Shown here: positions 58,161-64,000 of the stretch, piece by piece
Numbering within the stretch: position 1 is the first letter of the stretch
Layout: every line of letters begins with the position of its first letter
Assembly: GCA_016508695.1 (NCBI GenBank)
Contig: VNKQ01000004.1
Coordinates: 2,480,001-2,544,000 of the forward strand
Direction of reading: 5' to 3'
Length of the DNA: 64,000 bases
Source: Hyphodiscus hymeniophilus
Lineage: Eukaryota; Ascomycota; Leotiomycetes; Helotiales; Hyphodiscaceae
Notes under the pieces: model-generated
What the model was told of the DNA's origin: nothing
Seen by the model: the letters and a program-made list of their open reading frames with translations, nothing else
The model's database searches: none
Made by a program: the position numbers and the translations under genes

Positions 58161-61100
58161 ATTCGATTTTTAAGACCTTATCGATAGTAGTCTTAATTAT
58201 AATTGCAATATTAAAGCTATAAGCAATTATATATAGTTCTAATGCCAAAACGCTTCGAGTAATTCTTTTATACTTAATTAACGACTAATATAAGATATTT
58301 GCCTTTCTCTTCTTATTAGCGAGTATTAAGATATAGCCTATTTGGCTAAAAAGGTTTTTATTATTAGCAAATAAAGTATTTATAAATATAAGTAGTTATA
58401 AGGTCTTATAATCGAGTTTAACGAAGTTAATACCTCTAAAGGCATTCTCTTTCTACTAATTAATTCGTTTATTAAGCTTTTTAATACTTTTATTATTAAA
58501 ATTAATTGATTATATAGCTATAGATAGGTCGTAAGTAGCTTCTAGTTAGTAGACGAAGGCAATATAGGCACTACGAGCTCGCTATATAACGTACTAGTCT
58601 TTAGTAGTTAGGTTTCCCCAAATTATACCTCTAGAGCTAATAGAAATTGTAGGTTCCTTAATAACTAGTATAAGGTTATTATATTACTTTTCTTATATTA
58701 AGGAGATCTTATTGCCGTCTAACTTAATAATACTACTATTAAATTTAAGGGGAATACCTTCCTTTAACTATTTACATGCCTTTACTAAGAAACTAGCTTT
58801 CTATAGTTTAGTCTCTTCTAGTTTAGCGAATTTAGAGTCTATTAAGAAAAGAGTATTATTGGTTTATAAACCTATTAGGCCAAAGAATTCTATATTCTTA
58901 AATAATAAGTAAGGGTTATAAGTAGACTATTTTATTCTTAGCTTACTAGTATAATAGGAGTAGTAAGTACTAAACTAGTGATTTCTAGACTTAGGGATAT
59001 TATAGAGTAGCTTAATAACTCGAAGTAAGTCCCCTTTTTGTAATTATAATTAGTTAATAAGTTTTAAAAGTAGTCTAACGTAAAAGGCTTAATTTAACTT
59101 ACTAGTTAATTATACGTAGGCTTAGGAGATATTATACAAATAGAGGTTCTTATCGTTTAATTCTATTACTATAAGGCAAATAATTAGTCTTTAGCTAACC
59201 CGTTAAATTGTTAAGGATTAAGTTAATATAACTAACTTCTTATTATTATTATAGGCTTAAACTATTAGTCTTAATTTCTTTATTTCCTTAGTAGTTCTCT
59301 TATTCTTTACTTTATTAACGAATTAGTAATTAAATATACGAGTATTAGGGAGAATATCGATTAATTTAGTAGTTTTAAAGACTTCTTTTGCTAGTAAGCT
59401 ATCGATTTTAGCTTGTCTTAATTTGGTGAATTATTATTTTATTAAGAATATAAAAATATCGGTATAGTAACTTTTATTAGAGTTCTTATTTAGAGGTCTT
59501 TTTTAGCGGAATAGTCGATTAACTAGTAGTTTTAGGAGAGGTAGTCTTTGGGTTAGTAGTTCTTTATTAATTTTATAATTCTTAGTAAGGTAGGGTTTTA
59601 TACTTATTAATCGAAAAGTAAAATTACTATAAGGGAGTAATAAAACGTAAGATTCCCCTTTTATTCGTATTAGTTTATATAGTCCTTCTTAATTACTTAC
59701 TTAGTTACTATTCCCTTCCCGCTATACTAATACGTTAGAATTAAGTTTGAGAGAATAAATACTTGCTATACTTAGTTTATTACGAGTACTTAAAGTAATA
59801 TTAACTTAATTCTTCGCCCAAATAGTTTATAGCTCTATTATTACTTTCTTAAGTATATTTGCGCGTTAAGTGATTATTATAGAGAGAGGGTTATTCTTAA
59901 CAAATCGTAAGAAGGTACTATAAACTAATAGTATTAGTATAATCTTATCGGGGCCGGCTAAATTGTTAATTGCTTTAAAAGCTATTTATAGGACTTGTTT
60001 TTTATTAATTCTAGGAATCTTATTAGTAATAATCTAGTAAGCTCTATATAATAGGCCGTAATATCGTTTTACGATACTAATTAAGTAATAAGCCTTTATA
60101 AGAACTACTTTTAAGCTAATTCCTATAGAGGTTATATACTAAGAGAATTCCCTACTTATAAAGGAAGTTCTAGCGTTTATAGTAATCGAATTAAGTAGTC
60201 TTAGGTATATATTAATCTAGTATAATCGGAGTATCTCTTAGATAGTCTTTGTAAAGATATTAGGTAACTAGCGACCGGCTTGATATTAAGTCTCTTTATT
60301 AACTATATAAAGTACTAGTTTCCTATTAATATATATAATATTAACGATAATAGAATAATTAAAACTTATATTGTCTTATAAAAAGAATTTAAATCGGCCG
60401 GGGGATTTCCTAAATCGCTAGTAGTAGTTATAGATATATATTAATTTTTATAATGCCTTCTAATTAATTTTATAACCTAAATGTTTAAAAACCCAATAAA
60501 ATCGATTAATAAAAGGATATTTAAATCGGTAATATAATTATTATAATTTTATATTTATAAGGAAAGCTAATTTATTGTTAAAAGACTCTATAATATACTA
60601 TTATAGAGAATTATTCTATAATAGGAAAGTATAACCGAATCGACGTATTATTAGTATTTCTCTATTTAGAGTTACTAAGTAATTCTTAAAGTTATTTAGG
60701 TATACTTTTAATAAATTTATATTTATAAGACTTAGTAAGAATAGAGTATAAGTATTAATAATATAAAATTCTACGTTACTAATTAGAGTATAAACTATTA
60801 TAAAACTAATTAATAAAGACTTACTAATTCCGAACTATATATTAACGCTACTCTTAGTAGTCTCGTCGAGTTGAATTCCGGGTTAGCGACGCTATAAGGC
60901 TTAGAATTAACTATACCCTATAGTAGACTTTATAGAAGTACTTATATTAATTATAATTCTATAAAACTATATAAAATCGTATCTTAAACTAATTCTTATA
61001 GTAAAAGAGGCTAAATCGCAACTTATCGTTAATATAGTCGATAATGCCTTATTAGAATAAGTACTATTAACTATTGTTAATATAGTTAATAATAACTATT

Positions 61101-63156
61101 TGTAAAAGTTAAGTTTTAATTTAATTATAAGTTTATATAAGAAAAATCGATTTACAAGTTCTTAAGTAATTAAGTTCGTATAGTCGTTTGTAAGTATTCT
61201 TATAGAGACTATAAAGCCCTTAGTCTTATAGGGAGACGTAGTTTCGATTATTAGTCCCTTAAAGACTTCCTTTATAGCTTTGAGGTTATTGTTAATATTA
61301 TATAACTCTTTATACTCGCCCTTAGTATTAATAACGAATTGTCTAAGTTTATACTTAAAATTATAAGAATTTAATATTCGAGAAAGTAAGTTTGCCTTAA
61401 ATCGTTCTTTCTTCTTTTCTTATTTCTTAAGACTATAGTTTATAAACTAATAACCTTCTTTCTTATATATAAAATAATATAGTTTATTACGTCGCTAGGG
61501 CTAGAATTTGCCTTTATTTTATAGTTAGTATTATTATTGAAATTAAGGTCGGGAAAAGTAGTAATTATAGTTAGTATAATAAATATTTGCCTCGTCTTAA
61601 TTTATTAAGTAAGTTTCTAGTTTATAGTTTATCGCGAGTAGGAGTAAAGGGTTTAATTACTATTCCTATTCTTTTTTATACGCTATAATCGAGGATTAGA
61701 TTTTATTAATAAGACTACTAATTGTAATAAGTAGTTTTATAACTATATATCGATATAATAGAATACTTTAATAAATAGTAATAAGTTTATTATATAAGAA
61801 TTCGTTACTTTAAAGTATAGGGCTAAGATTATAATATAAGCTACTAAGCTTTTAGATAAGTAGTTATATATTCTTATAAGTCGATTTCTTAGGGTTTTAA
61901 GTAATAATATTACTTAAGTTAATCGAGTTTTACTTGTTTAAGTTATAATAATAAAAGTTTAGCCCTTTAAAGAACTCTCTAATACTAGTATAGGCCCTTT
62001 TATAGTTTAAATCGTATAGCTTATTATTATAATAATAGTTATATACTAAACCTTTTAATATACTTAAAAGTATTATTAGTAATATATACTTTAATAAGCC
62101 GACGTACTAATAATTATAATAAAAAATAATTAGTTTATAGTTAAAGGTATTACTATTAGTATTATTGTATTAGAGATTGTTAGAGGTATAAAATCTCTCG
62201 ACGTTTGTAAGATAGCGGCTAATATCGTTTAAAGAGTATACTAGGGTTAGAAGTATAACTAAAAGAGGTATAAGAGTAATATTCTTAACGATTAGAGAAG
62301 TAATTAAGGAGTTAATTTTTAATAATTCTAATGCTAGTAAAGGTAAAAGTTTAGGTAATTTGATAAGCTTTAATAAATTAAATACTTATAAGTTAGATAA
62401 AGCGATTTGTATATCGATATATATTTATATATACTATATTTCCTTATATATTACCTTATATAAACGCTATTAAATAGTTCTAGGTAGTTTTATTATAAGG
62501 GAAGGAATATAAATACTATACTAGCGTAGTGTTTTCTATAATATTAGGTAATCCTTTTATAGTATAAGACTAAGTGTTTTGAGTAGTATATTATTAAAAT
62601 CGCTAATAAATAGTTTCTAGAGGTTCGAATCGATAAAGTCTTTAGTCGAGTACTTATAGTTCTTAATTTATAAGTACTTAATAATATCGTCTTCTTCCTT
62701 ATTCTTAAGTAGGAAACCTTTGCGTTACTTTTTACTCTATTACTTTTATTTGTTAACTATTTTAATATATAAGTATTAGCCTTTATATAATAAAATAGTA
62801 ATTATAATAGTTACTCTAGAGGGACCCGAAATTAAATAGTAACTTATTTATAAAAGTAAAGATTAGTATAAGCAAAGTATATACGTTCTTATAACTAAGT
62901 AATAAATATAAGTAAGTATTTGTAAGAGGTATTCTCGTATAAATCCTAGTATAAAGTCTTTCTAAATCTCTATTAATTTATATTAACTTATATAAAGTTT
63001 GAGAGGGTTTAATAGTTTGAGAGGAAGTCTTAAGAAGTCGATTTTTGAGGTTGTTTTTAATAAATTAGGAAGCTTAATTTTAGTTTGGTTTTTGTTTGTT
63101 TTTCTTTGTTTTCCTTTCTAATCTAAATATAGACTAATTAGTATTAATCTACTAAT

Positions 63157-63304
63157 TGTTATTACTATACTACGTAATAGGTAATATAGTAATAGATATT
63201 AATAGTGTCTAATTCTTTTAGTATTATAGGAATTGCAAACCTAAGGTTTTATAATAATCACATGACTACCTAATTAGGCTAGATACATCACGTGTATTCT
63301 AACA
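63157..63304 (-). repeat. 5' LTR of copia relic
   Basis: Partner of the repeat at 57324-57471, same length. It keeps more C/G (ATCACATGACTACC, CATCACGTGTATTC), i.e. is less mutated than the left copy. Confidence 0.85.
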
Positions 63305-64000
63305 TTATTCTTCTATTCCCTTTATATCTTATATACGTTCTCTAGCCTCTAGACGTCGTTGTCTTTTAAGTTTACAAGTATTAGTATTAAAAGGCTTTTT
63401 AATTTGCGACTATAAACCTCGAACTCGATTATAGGATTTTAGCCTTCTTCTAGGACCTTTACTCGATTCGATAAAAGACCTTTACTATAGTAACTATTAA
63501 AAGCGCTTTTAAGAAAGTAAGATTATAAAGACTATAATAGAAATAAGTCGAAAGAAACCTTAATCGATTTAAAAAGAAGACTATAAGAAACGATATAAAA
63601 GAAATTAAGAACCTTAATTAAGAATTTATTTTCTGCTTTCTTCGAACTTCTCGAACTACGCGCTAAGTCGAGTAATACCTTAATAATATAGCTCTAAAAT
63701 TATTAGATCTTATAAGTTTACTTACTTAATAGTAATAGCAATTGTTCTATAAAGGCACTAAGGAAGTAATTAATAAGGTTATAGTAATTCGAGCTAAGAA
63801 TAAGATACTTTTTAGTCGTCTTTAAGAGATTATAAAGCAAAAGACTTAAAGTCGTTAACGACTTTAAAAGGGCGGTATACTCTTTATAAAAGACATATAA
63901 AAGCTAATCGATAAAAAGAAGAAAGATACTATTAATAAAAAAAAGAAAATAATCGAAACTATATACTAAAAGGCAATAAACGCAAAGAAGGCTTAAAGGC
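63305..64000. other. Unassigned degenerate AT-rich sequence
   Basis: Continues beyond the LTR element with the same composition. Lys/Arg/Leu-rich traces with stops occur in several frames. I cannot assign an element. It may be the displaced remainder of another transposon extending past the window. Confidence 0.5.

Larger units (their letters stand above)
57324..63304 (-). mobile_element. Ty1/copia LTR retrotransposon relic
   Basis: Bounded by two direct 148-bp repeats; on the minus strand each runs TGTTAGAATA...AATAACA (left copy starts TATTAG). Total about 6.0 kb. Near the left repeat the minus strand encodes copia RNase H traces: LYTDSRSLYNYIVKLGTT (about 58155-58095) and NFNLADFITKNKP with SLKRLIDTN (about 58015-57940), matching the order gag-protease-integrase-RT-RNase H ending beside the 3' LTR. 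The rest is too mutated to read by eye. Many stops, no intact frame. No clear target-site duplication: flanking pentamers CTAAC and TTATT differ. Confidence 0.8.
56225..64000. other. AT-rich, RIP-like transposon block, to right edge
   Basis: Base composition changes within about 50 bp near 56225, from normal genic sequence to strongly AT-rich DNA dominated by TA dinucleotides, and stays so for at least 7.8 kb. All protein-like traces inside are interrupted by TAG/TAA, as expected from C-to-T mutation of repeats. Contains the pogo relic and the copia relic listed separately; 63305-64000 holds further unassigned degenerate sequence. No intact gene is present. Confidence 0.85.

Noticed and set aside
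58712..58912. Plus-strand 66-codon frame in the AT-rich block
   Set aside because: Chance opening in AT-rich DNA; the readable coding traces of this element are on the minus strand.

Overview
This is nuclear DNA from a filamentous ascomycete (Pezizomycotina). The evidence is many introns of about 46-60 bp with GT-AG ends, fungal gene families (Zn2Cys6 regulators, HRD3, NGG1/ADA3, KAP120, PEX2, exo-1,3-glucanase), and an AT-rich right end whose transposon relics look mutated by repeat-induced point mutation (RIP). A Leotiomycete is my best guess but is not proven. I predicted gene models by hand from reading frames, splice signals and phase checks; no alignment was run.

Layout. 1-1.0 kb: 5' part of a Zn2Cys6 regulator leaving the window on the left (-). 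2.5-3.4 kb: decayed coding debris with a 15-bp minisatellite. 4.07-6.0 kb: amino-acid/choline-type permease (+). 6.5-7.4 kb: disabled MYND-finger gene (-). 8.07-8.9 kb: MARVEL-like four-helix membrane protein (+). 9.1-10.7 kb: Na+/H+ antiporter (-). 11.3-12.7 kb: PEX2 (-). 12.7-15.7 kb: gene-poor. 15.7-18.1 kb: second Zn2Cys6 regulator (+). 19.1-20.3 kb: medium-chain reductase (-), divergent from the importin KAP120 (20.6-23.8 kb, +), which carries an apparent one-base frameshift. 24.4-27.1 kb: unrecognised Ser/Thr-rich protein (-). 28.4-29.8 kb: GH5 exo-1,3-beta-glucanase (-). 30.9-32.1 kb: 2-oxoglutarate/Fe(II) oxygenase-like protein (-). 32.6-34.7 kb: GPI-type Ser-rich wall protein with a 72-bp tandem repeat (-). 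36.2-37.3 kb: alpha/beta hydrolase (+).

37.5-44.6 kb is a compact run of plus-strand housekeeping genes: FRG1, WDR89-like WD40 protein, HRD3 and SFR1-like recombination factor. 46.3-47.2 kb: 2EXR-type protein (+). 48.0-51.6 kb (-): an unrecognised protein of about 1,000 residues, assembled here from seven exons, with three diverged copies of a module of about 65 residues, each split by an intron in the same phenylalanine codon. This is the most interesting locus. 52.5-54.6 kb: NGG1/ADA3 of SAGA (-).

From about 56.2 kb the sequence switches abruptly to very AT-rich DNA. It holds a pogo/Fot1-type DDE transposase relic (+) whose frame survives but is full of TAG/TAA stops. Its 3' side abuts a Ty1/copia relic (-) bounded by two 148-bp direct repeats at 57.3 and 63.2 kb. 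The AT-rich block runs to the right edge. No rRNA, CRISPR or convincing tRNA was seen. The genes are mostly unrelated housekeeping and accessory genes, with no biosynthetic cluster evident.
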